Origin: Massilia sp. YIM B02769
GTDB lineage: Bacteria; Pseudomonadota; Gammaproteobacteria; Burkholderiales; Burkholderiaceae_D
NCBI RefSeq assembly: GCF_030411995.1
Contig: NZ_JASNRC010000002.1
Location: forward strand, 434,001 to 498,000
Length of the DNA: 64,000 nt
Direction: 5' to 3'
In this document: positions 8,323 through 15,857 of the stretch, one piece after another
Layout: each line of letters begins with the position of its first letter
Position numbering within the stretch: position 1 is the stretch's first letter
The notes under the pieces: generated by a model
Database searches by the model: none
The model's input: the letters and a program-made list of their open reading frames with translations, nothing else
Told to the model about the DNA's origin: nothing
Program-made: the position numbers and the translations under genes

Positions 8323-10178
8323 ACATCCAGGTGCGAAATCAGCAGCTTGCGCTTCTCGATGTCGCCGTTCTCGCCGGCCTGGTCGCCCAGCGAAATCCCG
8401 ACCGCCATGATGTCGATCAGGAGCAGCTGCAGGATGCGCGAGATCATCGACAGGAAGGTCGTGCTGTCCTCGGTGTGGTCGACCGCCAGGCAGACGTTCG
8501 CCTTTTTCGCCAGCGCCGATTTGCTGCTGGTGATGGCGATCACGCTGGCGCCGGCCTTGCGCGCCGCGTCCACCGCGCCCAGCAGTTCGGGGGCCTGGCC
8601 GGCGGTGGAAATGGCTACCACCACGTCGCCCGGCTGCAGCAGTTCGGCCGCCAGCTGGAACAGGTGGGCGTCGCCGTGCGCCGTGGTCGGGATGCGGAAG
8701 CGGAAGAATTTATGCTGGCCGTCCAGCGCCACCACGCGCGCATTGCCCATCGCGTAGAACTCGACCTTGTTGGCGCGCCGCAGCAGCTCGATGGCGCGGT
8801 CGATTGCATGCACGTCCAGCCCGTCGCGGAACTTCAGGATCGCCGACACGGTGTTGTCGATCACCTTGGCTGACAGGTCATGGGTGCTGTCGCTCATGCG
8901 CACCTGGCTGTGGCGCACCGGGATCGAGCCGGTCAGGCTGCCGGCGAATTTCAATTTGAATTCGGCCAGGCCCTGGAAGCCGAGCGAGCGGCAGAAGCGG
9001 ATCACGGTCGGCTGGCTGACGTCCGCCAGGCGCGCGATCTCGGCGATCGGCTCGGACAGCACTTTGCGCGGATGCTCCAGCACCAGGCTTGCTACGCGCT
9101 GTTCGGCCGGCGACAGTTCGTGCTGCAGGTGCTGCACGCGCTCCATCAGCGTGTTGGCGCCGCTGCGCCCGCGCAGGTGTTCCGACAAAATCGTCGACAC
9201 GCCGCGCAGCGCCGGATTCGGCGTCATGATGACGTAGGTCGGGATCTGCGCCAGGTAGTCGGTGAAGCGCCCTTTCGCTTCGAAGCGTGCGCGGAACGGC
9301 GACGTGGCAAACCAGGGCGCGATGCGCGGCACGATGCCGCCGCCGATGAAGATGCCGCCAAAGGCGCCCAGCGTCACCGCCAGGTTGGCGGCCGCGCCGC
9401 CCAGCATGCCGGCGAAGCATTCCAGCACTTCGAGACAGAGCGGTTCGTTTTCCTCGAGTGCGCAGCTGACGATCTCCGCCGCCGTGCGGACCGGCGCCGT
9501 GGCCTGCACGCCGTTGCGTTCGGCCAGCGCCCGGTAGACCAGCTCCATGCCGGGACCGGACAGGATACGTTCGTTCGACACGTGCGGCCATTCGCGCCAG
9601 GCGTACTGCAGGATCGCGAACTCGCGCTCGTCGGCCGGGGCGAAGTTCACGTGGCCGCCTTCGCTGCCGAGGGTGATGAAGCCGTCGGCGGTCGGGATCA
9701 CGCCCGACACGCCCAGGCCGGTGCCGGCGCCAAGCACGCCCGCCACCGCATGCGGCGCCGGCTTGCCGCCGCCAATCTGCAGCACGTCGTTGGCGCCGAG
9801 GCCGGGCAGCGCCATCGCCAGCGCCGTGAAGTCGTTGACGATCAGGAGGGTCGACCAGCCCATCGTCCGCCGCACCTCGTCGGTGGAGAACTGCCAGTCG
9901 CGGTTGGTCATGCGCACCAGGTCGCCGCTGATCGGGTTCGCCATCGCAAAGGCCGCGTGCGCGATGCGCTCGCCGCCATGCGCATGGAGATAGGCGTTCA
10001 GCAGCGGCACGATGCCGCTGAATTCGTCGCAGCGCAGCACCGCGGTCTGGCGCAGCACGCCGGGCGCCGTCTCGAGCGCAAAGCGGGCATGGGTGGCGCC
10101 GATGTCGGCCAGCAGGCGCGGACCATCGGCGTAGGAAGCACGGCTGGATTTTTGTTCGTTGTCTGGTACGGTGCTCAT
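8319..10178 (-). CDS. glk: Glucokinase fused to RpiR-family transcriptional regulator
   Basis: The 619-residue protein is a fusion. The first 330 residues are a bacterial glucokinase (phosphate-binding LLADIGATHARFAL near residues 22-35; GVLGAGTGLGVSG nucleotide site). This part phosphorylates glucose to glucose-6-phosphate. The C-terminal part is an RpiR-type regulator with a helix-turn-helix (IAEIARLADVSQPTVIRFC) and a SIS sugar-phosphate isomerase-like domain (AISTAGQAPELL). Such fusions are known in Burkholderiales, and they can sense the product of their own reaction or a later pathway intermediate. It is a plausible regulator of the alpha-glucan genes at 17-37 kb. The GNAT gene follows by a 4-nt overlap. 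Confidence 0.95.
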   Translation of the reverse strand: MSTVPDNEQKSSRASYADGPRLLADIGATHARFALETAPGVLRQTAVLRCDEFSGIVPLLNAYLHAHGGERIAHAAFAMANPISGDLVRMTNRDWQFSTDEVRRTMGWSTLLIVNDFTALAMALPGLGANDVLQIGGGKPAPHAVAGVLGAGTGLGVSGVIPTADGFITLGSEGGHVNFAPADEREFAILQYAWREWPHVSNERILSGPGMELVYRALAERNGVQATAPVRTAAEIVSCALEENEPLCLEVLECFAGMLGGAAANLAVTLGAFGGIFIGGGIVPRIAPWFATSPFRARFEAKGRFTDYLAQIPTYVIMTPNPALRGVSTILSEHLRGRSGANTLMERVQHLQHELSPAEQRVASLVLEHPRKVLSEPIAEIARLADVSQPTVIRFCRSLGFQGLAEFKLKFAGSLTGSIPVRHSQVRMSDSTHDLSAKVIDNTVSAILKFRDGLDVHAIDRAIELLRRANKVEFYAMGNARVVALDGQHKFFRFRIPTTAHGDAHLFQLAAELLQPGDVVVAISTAGQAPELLGAVDAARKAGASVIAITSSKSALAKKANVCLAVDHTEDSTTFLSMISRILQLLLIDIMAVGISLGDQAGENGDIEKRKLLISHLDV

Positions 10179-10423
10179 TTGCTCTACGGCTGGGATACCT
10201 CTGGAGCCGCACAGGATAGCATTGATTCATTGCTACCAAAACAAGTCTGGTGAAGTTTACAACGTGTGCCGTTTAATGATACCCGCGCTGCTATTTGCAT
10301 CACACGTCCGCCAGGACGTTGGGCCTCTTCAGTCAGCACGCACCCATTTACGTCGTGTTTATGCCGCTTGAGCGACATTTACTCCTTCAGGCATGATGGC
10401 ACCAGTTCAAACATGAGGCGAAT

Positions 10424-11746
10424 ATGGGACGACCAACCTTCAAAATCGACCAGCACCGGCTTCGCGCACTACGCGAAGAGAAGAATCTGACGCAAGCAGC
10501 GCTCGCCTTTTTAGTGGCGCAACATTTGGGTACACCAGAAACCGAAACCCTTTCGCGCCACTACCAACGCATCGAGGAAAACGGACAAACCAGCATTCGA
10601 TATGCAAACGCACTTGCGGCATTGCTGGGAGTATCGATGGCGGTACTTCAAGGCATCGACGATCCAGACCCCTCCGCTTATCTCGACCATATCGAGAAGT
10701 TGATCGGGGACCAACTTTCGACCGGCACCAATCATGCATTGCAAGACATGCTGGCAAAGCAAGCCAGCCGGGATGAGACAAGCGCGCTGCGCTATTTGGC
10801 TGAAGACATCGCCGAAGCGATCGAGGGAGCCTTGTTGGTCCGAAACCCAGTCAAGATTGCCGAACTTCTTCGGCTAACGCGGCTCTCTGAAGCAGAGTTA
10901 CTGGCACCGGCAAATGTCAGGGGCTTCTGGTTCATTTCAGTGCGTTCGCGGACTATCAACTGCACGGAAGTCGTCGATGCCGTCTCGTCCGTCAACTATC
11001 GTATAGGCGAGATCATGCGGGAATTCCTTAGCCACCATCCTCACGACAGCAGCGTACGCATGTGGCGCGATCGACCATGGGTCCGTCTCGAAATCTACCG
11101 GCCGCGAACCAGGGACCGGATGCACGTCGATTTCACGCGCTTCCAGCCACATGCAGGAGGCCTGAAATGGATTGACTCCTCCTGGCGCGACGATTTCTTT
11201 TTAGAGCCGGGCATCACCGAACACGCTTTCGCGAACGCCGATGTGGTCACCGGGTTTTCCGGCCACACTGTCCCAGGCGACCTGCACCGTCTGCGCCTGA
11301 TCGTTACCGAACACGACGGACATTACGACAAGGTCCTGCGCAGAATGGTGATTCGCGGGGATATTGACAACTTGCCGGAGACAGTCGAAGACAACTTTGC
11401 CGCCGAATGCCTGAGCCGCGTGCTGTTCGTGAACTGGCTGACAGCAGGATTAAGGATGGCGCTGATGCCGTATCTTGCCCGGCGTCCGGCGCCCGATTGG
11501 CACGTTACCAGCGATGCTGTGGGGGTGAATATCACGCTCGAGAACCCGCGTTTTCCTGGCCCTGTGCTAGCGGATTTGCGATACCGCATCCATCTGGTAG
11601 AGGAAACCATGCCTAGTGAATTCGTCCACGTTCCGGTACGCGAAAAAGACAATGTTGACTTGCAGACCAAGATCAAGGAATGGCTGGCTGAAGGATATGA
11701 CAGGATCGACACCGCCGATTCTGTGCCGGAATTCGAACCCATTTAG
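10424..11746 (+). CDS. XRE-type HTH protein with uncharacterised C-terminal domain
   Basis: This 440-residue protein starts with a Cro/C1-type helix-turn-helix (LRALREEKNLTQAALAFLVA, about residues 11-30, with the recognition part to about residue 75). The remaining 350 residues have no domain I can name: they contain neither the HExxH motif of ImmA peptidases nor a clear TPR pattern. Base composition is visibly more AT-rich than in the neighbours (near 52% GC in places), which hints at lateral gain. A 28-codon ORF with a strong ribosome binding site begins 57 nt after the stop. The layout regulator plus tiny downstream peptide gene resembles peptide-responsive regulators, but this is inference. 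Confidence 0.85.
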   Translation: MGRPTFKIDQHRLRALREEKNLTQAALAFLVAQHLGTPETETLSRHYQRIEENGQTSIRYANALAALLGVSMAVLQGIDDPDPSAYLDHIEKLIGDQLSTGTNHALQDMLAKQASRDETSALRYLAEDIAEAIEGALLVRNPVKIAELLRLTRLSEAELLAPANVRGFWFISVRSRTINCTEVVDAVSSVNYRIGEIMREFLSHHPHDSSVRMWRDRPWVRLEIYRPRTRDRMHVDFTRFQPHAGGLKWIDSSWRDDFFLEPGITEHAFANADVVTGFSGHTVPGDLHRLRLIVTEHDGHYDKVLRRMVIRGDIDNLPETVEDNFAAECLSRVLFVNWLTAGLRMALMPYLARRPAPDWHVTSDAVGVNITLENPRFPGPVLADLRYRIHLVEETMPSEFVHVPVREKDNVDLQTKIKEWLAEGYDRIDTADSVPEFEPI

Positions 11747-12478
11747 TACGGCTTGCCCCGAGCTGTACGCTCTACTCATCCGGGGAAATAAAGGAGAACG
11801 ACCATGTTTGCACGACTTGAAAACGCACCAAGTAAAACCGGCAACCCTTCGGGAGGTGGACGCGGCAACAACAACCCAAAAGGCAAGTAAAAAAGACGGC
11901 GGGGCTTCTGGATTACCCGGGTAGACCTGCCTTGTCGACGCCAATCTCAGCGGGGATATAAAAAAGCCGACCTGAGTATCCATCGGTAGTGGTTTGCCGG
12001 CTCTCCGAGCATCAAACGCTGTGAAGGCGCTGCTCCGCCATCGCACGGCGCGCATTCCCATGGTGACGCACGCCGATAACACAAGCAGCACCCAGCAGGC
12101 TATCAGGAGGAATCCGCCGAAGAGCGTTTGGCCCGCCGATCCGAGTGTCCATGCGTAGACGAAGAATCCCGCACATGGCGCCGCCGCGACGAGCAGCACG
12201 GCCTGCTTCATATCCGACATATGCCAGGTCGACAAAGGCAGAAAGAAGACCAGCGCCGAAATCGCCACGCCGGCTAAACCGTTGACGACCTGTCCTTTGC
12301 CGATGTCCGTCAACGCCCCGTTCGTAAAACCGGCTCCAACGAAACTGTATTCCTTGGTGACCGCTTTCCCGTCTTCCTCCACTACGGAATCGCACTGGGA
12401 CAGCGGAAGCACGAAGCAAAGCGCGATCAGGAGCGACGAACAACGACGCACCAGGTGCAGCCACCAATTGGTTTGCAT
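11567..12478 (-). CDS. Small inner-membrane protein, apparently with C-terminal read-through
   Basis: Translation starts at ATG 12478, with GGAG 7 nt upstream. The first 150 residues form a credible membrane protein: an N-terminal hydrophobic segment ending LPLSQC and three further helices (AISALVFFLPL, AVLLVAAAPCAGFFVYAW, LLIACWVLLVLSAC). The remaining 150 residues have no domain character. They run through a terminator-like hairpin at 11960-12001, across the 28-codon ORF on the other strand and 180 nt into the convergent XRE gene. This suggests that the original stop, near 12010, was lost. An alternative frame reads to a stop at 12012, so a small frameshift could explain it. Function is unknown. 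Confidence 0.55.
   Translation of the reverse strand: MQTNWWLHLVRRCSSLLIALCFVLPLSQCDSVVEEDGKAVTKEYSFVGAGFTNGALTDIGKGQVVNGLAGVAISALVFFLPLSTWHMSDMKQAVLLVAAAPCAGFFVYAWTLGSAGQTLFGGFLLIACWVLLVLSACVTMGMRAVRWRSSAFTAFDARRAGKPLPMDTQVGFFISPLRLASTRQVYPGNPEAPPSFLLAFWVVVAASTSRRVAGFTWCVFKSCKHGRSPLFPRMSRAYSSGQAVLNGFEFRHRIGGVDPVISFSQPFLDLGLQVNIVFFAYRNVDEFTRHGFLYQMDAVSQIR
11804..11890 (+). CDS. 28-residue Gly/Asn-rich peptide with GGGRGNNN core
   Basis: This short ORF starts with MFARLENAPSK and carries the core NPSGGGRGNNN before a basic end. AAGGAG lies 7 nt before the ATG, one of the best ribosome binding sites in the window, so translation is credible. It has no signal peptide, no membrane segment and no cysteine. 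It lies 57 nt downstream of the XRE-type regulator on the same strand and is probably co-transcribed. I do not recognise a function. Options are a regulator-paired signalling peptide, a precursor peptide, or an RNA-binding basic peptide. Confidence 0.65.
   Translation: MFARLENAPSKTGNPSGGGRGNNNPKGK
11960..12001 (-). terminator. Terminator-like hairpin downstream of the small membrane protein
   Basis: On the minus strand, GCCGGC pairs with GTCGGC (one G-T wobble) across a 24-nt loop and is followed by six T residues. It lies inside the extended frame of the membrane protein, which suggests that the coding part normally ends before it. Confidence 0.5.
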
Positions 12479-12565
12479 GATTATTCTCCGGAGAAGCGTT
12501 CGTATGGCGGAAAACGCCCCAGTACTGCCCTCCACGCCGCATCCGCCGTGCCGGCGGCTATGCCC

Positions 12566-13414
12566 TTACTCCTTCCTGTTGCAGGAGTGGGTGCTGCCTT
12601 CCGCGTTCGTCGCCATCAGGCCGGTCAGCGTGCCGGCGCCGTCGTAGGTCATGGCAATCGTACGCTTGTCGGGCATTCCCACGCCGAGCGTCACGTTGGC
12701 GCCGTTGTCGTCGAACGCGATCGACTCGAAGGCCGCGCTATTCATATCGAACGCGTCGCCGCCGATCTTGACGACGGCATCGTCGATCTCGACGTCGAGA
12801 TCGCGCCGCACCAGAAGGTTCTTGGTGTCGAGGCAGCTGACGGTCTGCTTCTTCCTGTTGAAGAATTTCGCCATGGACTTGTGGAACGGCTCGGCGTTGA
12901 TTTTATCGACACCGCTCACGTCGCTGCACGTCAGGCTGACGTCATCGCCGCTGAAGATAATGCTGCCCTTGCCAGTCTCTCCGGAATGCAGGGTCAGCAG
13001 GCCAGCCTTCTCGGGCTCCATGGCAAAGATCGCGGTGGTTGCGTACTCGCCCTTGTCGTTAGCGACACGCATCAGCGAGGTCTTCCTGGCTTCGCGAAAA
13101 TCGATGTCGATGCCGCCGGCAGCCGCCTTGCCGTCGGCGCCGAGCGCAACCGAGCCGTCCATCTTGCGCCCGTCCGGCATGCGCACGCAGGCGCCGCCAT
13201 AGTTGCCGGCCACGAGCGGACCGACGGCCGGCCAGTAATCCATCTTCGGCGGCGGTGGCGGCGGTGCTTCGTCGGCCGGCGGATTGCCCTCCTGCGCCTC
13301 GCTGGCGGCCTGGGCCTGCGCATCCTCGCCGGCGGTGTCGTCGTTCTTCTTGCTGCAGGCAGACAGCAGCAGGCTCAGGGTCAGGAAGGACAGCAATGCG
13401 GTGCGACGAATCAT
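12566..13414 (-). CDS. Predicted lipoprotein, unknown function
   Basis: The 282-residue product has a clear type II signal peptide: MIRRTALLSFLTLSLLLSAC, with lipobox LSAC. A low-complexity linker rich in Ala, Glu and Pro (APPPPPP) precedes a soluble domain that repeats short beta-strand patterns. No enzyme motif is visible. Serine at +2 after the cysteine favours sorting to the outer membrane by the E. coli rule. The start at 13414 is preferred over the upstream in-frame ATG at 13462, since it is preceded by GGAG and gives the signal peptide directly. It is followed by the membrane protein gene in the same direction at 87 nt, so a shared transcript is possible. Confidence 0.8.
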   Translation of the reverse strand: MIRRTALLSFLTLSLLLSACSKKNDDTAGEDAQAQAASEAQEGNPPADEAPPPPPPKMDYWPAVGPLVAGNYGGACVRMPDGRKMDGSVALGADGKAAAGGIDIDFREARKTSLMRVANDKGEYATTAIFAMEPEKAGLLTLHSGETGKGSIIFSGDDVSLTCSDVSGVDKINAEPFHKSMAKFFNRKKQTVSCLDTKNLLVRRDLDVEIDDAVVKIGGDAFDMNSAAFESIAFDDNGANVTLGVGMPDKRTIAMTYDGAGTLTGLMATNAEGSTHSCNRKE

Positions 13415-13625
13415 GCAAGCTCCATGCAAAAAGAAGCGTACGCTAGCATAAAAATGTTGCAAGTTGTTGTTTGAAAAGACGTACGGGATTTGCTGCCAAC
13501 CCTTGCCACGGCAGTCAAGCTAGTACTATTGAGAGGGGTTGAAACTTGAGCTGCGGGCCGTGATGAAATATTATAAATTTGCTACATCATCGGCTTTTTA
13601 TCGACCGTTCGCCAAGGGGACCCGC

Positions 13626-13961
13626 ATGAACCGCATGAAGCAACTGGCAGTAATAGCACTGGTGTTCGGCGCCGCGCAGGCGGCATGTGCGCATGAAAGC
13701 GGCGCGGGCACCCAGGCGGCGCCTGCCGCCAGCGCGCAAACCGCCGCGCAGGTGCCGGCAGGAGCCACAAGCCGCGAGCTTGTCGTGGACGTCAAACGTA
13801 CCAGTCAGCTCGTCAAGAGTGCCGGCGGCAGCGCGCAAATCAACACCGACGCTTACTCCACGACCACCGAATACATTTATGTCACGACCATCTTTGCCTA
13901 TAACCTGGCCGGCGAACTGGTCGACATGAAGTCTTCCGAGATCCGCACCCCGCGCAATTGA
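13626..13961 (+). CDS. Small secreted protein, unknown function
   Basis: This 111-residue protein begins MNRMKQLAVIALVFGAAQAA, a Sec signal peptide with likely cleavage after the AQAACA segment. The mature part is about 85 residues, with an Ala/Gln-rich stretch and a C-terminal TTTEYIYVTTIFAYNLAGE strand region. AAGGGG precedes the ATG at a good distance, so 13626 is preferred over the upstream in-frame ATG at 13539. No family is recognised. It converges with the truncated RlmI-like gene, and the stops are only 20 nt apart. Confidence 0.7.
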   Translation: MNRMKQLAVIALVFGAAQAACAHESGAGTQAAPAASAQTAAQVPAGATSRELVVDVKRTSQLVKSAGGSAQINTDAYSTTTEYIYVTTIFAYNLAGELVDMKSSEIRTPRN

Positions 13962-13980
13962 GACCGCGTTCGATGCCGCT

Positions 13981-14616
13981 TTAGCGCGGATAGGTGAACC
14001 CGGTCCGGATATCCATCGGCAGCAGCCTGCTCCCCTCGCGTACCATCAGGCGCTGCGGCGGTTCCTCGCCCGCCAGCGCGCGCCAGATGACGGGCAGGCC
14101 TTCGCCCTTGCGCAGCAATTCGTCGCAGCGCTCGTAGACGTTGTTGCAGCCGGTCGCCTTGATCAGCGCCTGCACGATCGCCACCTTCCACAAGTCGACG
14201 CCGCCGGAATTGAACTGGCACACCAGGTAGCCGTCGGCGCCGCCATAGCCGTGCGCCAGCAGGCCCGGCAAGCCGTCCTTTTCGCCATCGACCAGCTGCA
14301 CCAGTGCCTGCGGATCGGCGTCGCGCAGCGCCTGCGCGCGGCGTTCGACGGCGGCCTGCACGCGGCGCTTGATCAGCGCGTGGTCGATCGGTTCTTCCTC
14401 GCGCAGGGTCCAGACACGGGCCGCGATCTGCGACTTGGCGTTGTAGGCGGCGCGCGCCAAAAACTTGCGCGACGAGGATTGCACGATGGCGGTGCTGCCC
14501 GGCTTGTTGCGCTCCTGCGGCTTGCCGTCGACTTTCTCGATGGCGGAAACGTAGATCCAGGGGTCGCCGGCAAGGATGGACTTTTCCTTGCCCTGTTTGA
14601 TGGTGATGATGAGCAT
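13981..14616 (-). pseudogene. RlmI-like 23S rRNA methyltransferase, truncated before the catalytic domain
   Basis: The 211-residue product matches the N-terminal half of RlmI (about 390-400 residues): a PUA-type RNA-binding domain (KEKSILAGDPWIYVSAIEKV near residues 10-29) and the linker domain that includes GLPGLLAHGYGG and NNVYERCD. It stops at IRTGFTYPR, exactly where full-length relatives enter the Rossmann methyltransferase domain (the G-K-T-G-x-Y-L-D-Q-R region). No S-adenosylmethionine site is present in any frame downstream, where the opposite strand holds the small secreted protein gene. It is therefore either a deletion remnant or a domesticated RNA-binding protein. The frame itself is intact and ends in a normal stop. 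Confidence 0.7.
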
Positions 14617-14675
14617 GTGCGGCTTTCGTATTCAGGGGCGGGATGATACAGCAAGCCGCCGCCCCTGCCCTCCCC

Positions 14676-15713
14676 TTACCTTGGCGCGGCCAGGCCCTTC
14701 AGCAGTGCTTCATGGAAGGCCTTCGGGTCCTGCATCTGCGGCGCGTGGCCCATTTCGGGGAAAGTGACCAGGGTCGCCTTCGGAATCGCCTTGACGGTCT
14801 TCTGCGCCAGTTCCGGGTAATTGCCCAGCTTCGGACGCAGGGCTTCCGGCGCCGCATCCTTGCCGATGGCGGTGGTGTCCTTCAGGCCGATCAGCAGCAG
14901 GGTCGGCATCTTCAGCAGCGGGAATTCGTAGACCACCGGCTGGGTGTAGATCATGTCGTACAGCAGGGCCGAATTCCAGGCCACGATTTCCTTGCCTTTG
15001 CCGCGGTACATCCCGGCCAGCATCTGCACCCAGGGCTCGTATTCCGGCTTCCAGGTGTTCACATAATAGGTCGACTTCTCGTAGTTGCGGATCTTCTCGG
15101 CCGTGGTCTGCAGCTCGCGCTGATACCATTTATCCACGCCGAGCGACGGCACGCCGAGCGTCTTCCAGTCTTCCAGGCCGATCGGATTGACCAGCACCAG
15201 CTGCTCGGTCAGCTGCGGGAACATCAGGCCATAACGCGTGGCCAGCATGCCGCCGGTCGAATGGCCGAGGATGGTGGCGTTCTTCACGCCGATCGATTCC
15301 AGCAGCGCGCGCGTGTTTTCGGCCAGCTGCTGGAAGCTGTACTGGTAATGCTGGGGTTTGCTCGACTTGCAAAAGCCGACCTGGTCCGGCACCACCACGC
15401 GGTAGCCGGCGCCGCTCAGGGCGTCCATGCTCGCTTTCCAGGTCGCACCGCAGAAGTTCTTGCCGTGCATGAGGACGACGGTGCGGCCGTTCGCCTTGGC
15501 TTTCGGCGCGATGTCCATGTAGGCCATGTGCAGCTTTACGCCCTGCGAGGTGAAGTTGAACTGCTTGACCGGCGCCGGGTAGTCGAAGCCTTCGAGTTCC
15601 GGGCCGTAGGCCGGCTCGCTGGCGGGCGCGGCCGCATGGGCGCCGGCGGCGAACACGGATAGCGCGGCGGCGCAGGCAAGATAGGCAAGACGGTGGGAGA
15701 AGGCAGGCGTCAT
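14676..15713 (-). CDS. Exported alpha/beta hydrolase
   Basis: This 345-residue protein has a Sec signal peptide (about residues 1-27) and a complete alpha/beta hydrolase fold. The oxyanion strand ends in LMHGKNFCG, the nucleophile elbow is GHSTGG, and a late histidine lies in FPEMGHAPQ. The likely location is the periplasm; the substrate is unknown (esterase or lactonase-type reaction). ATG at 15713 is preceded by GAGGA at a good distance; an upstream in-frame ATG at 15725 is less likely. Confidence 0.87.
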   Translation of the reverse strand: MTPAFSHRLAYLACAAALSVFAAGAHAAAPASEPAYGPELEGFDYPAPVKQFNFTSQGVKLHMAYMDIAPKAKANGRTVVLMHGKNFCGATWKASMDALSGAGYRVVVPDQVGFCKSSKPQHYQYSFQQLAENTRALLESIGVKNATILGHSTGGMLATRYGLMFPQLTEQLVLVNPIGLEDWKTLGVPSLGVDKWYQRELQTTAEKIRNYEKSTYYVNTWKPEYEPWVQMLAGMYRGKGKEIVAWNSALLYDMIYTQPVVYEFPLLKMPTLLLIGLKDTTAIGKDAAPEALRPKLGNYPELAQKTVKAIPKATLVTFPEMGHAPQMQDPKAFHEALLKGLAAPR

Positions 15714-15857
15714 GGCGGTCCTCATATGGTCGAATAGGCAAAGTCTAGTCGAGATTCCGGATGCGCGCGTTCCGCCGCGCTAGCGTGCCGGCCCTGTCAT
15801 CCAGCCGTCACATGCGCCGATTACCATGACCGGTCGCCCACTTTTGCTCTCCGCCCC

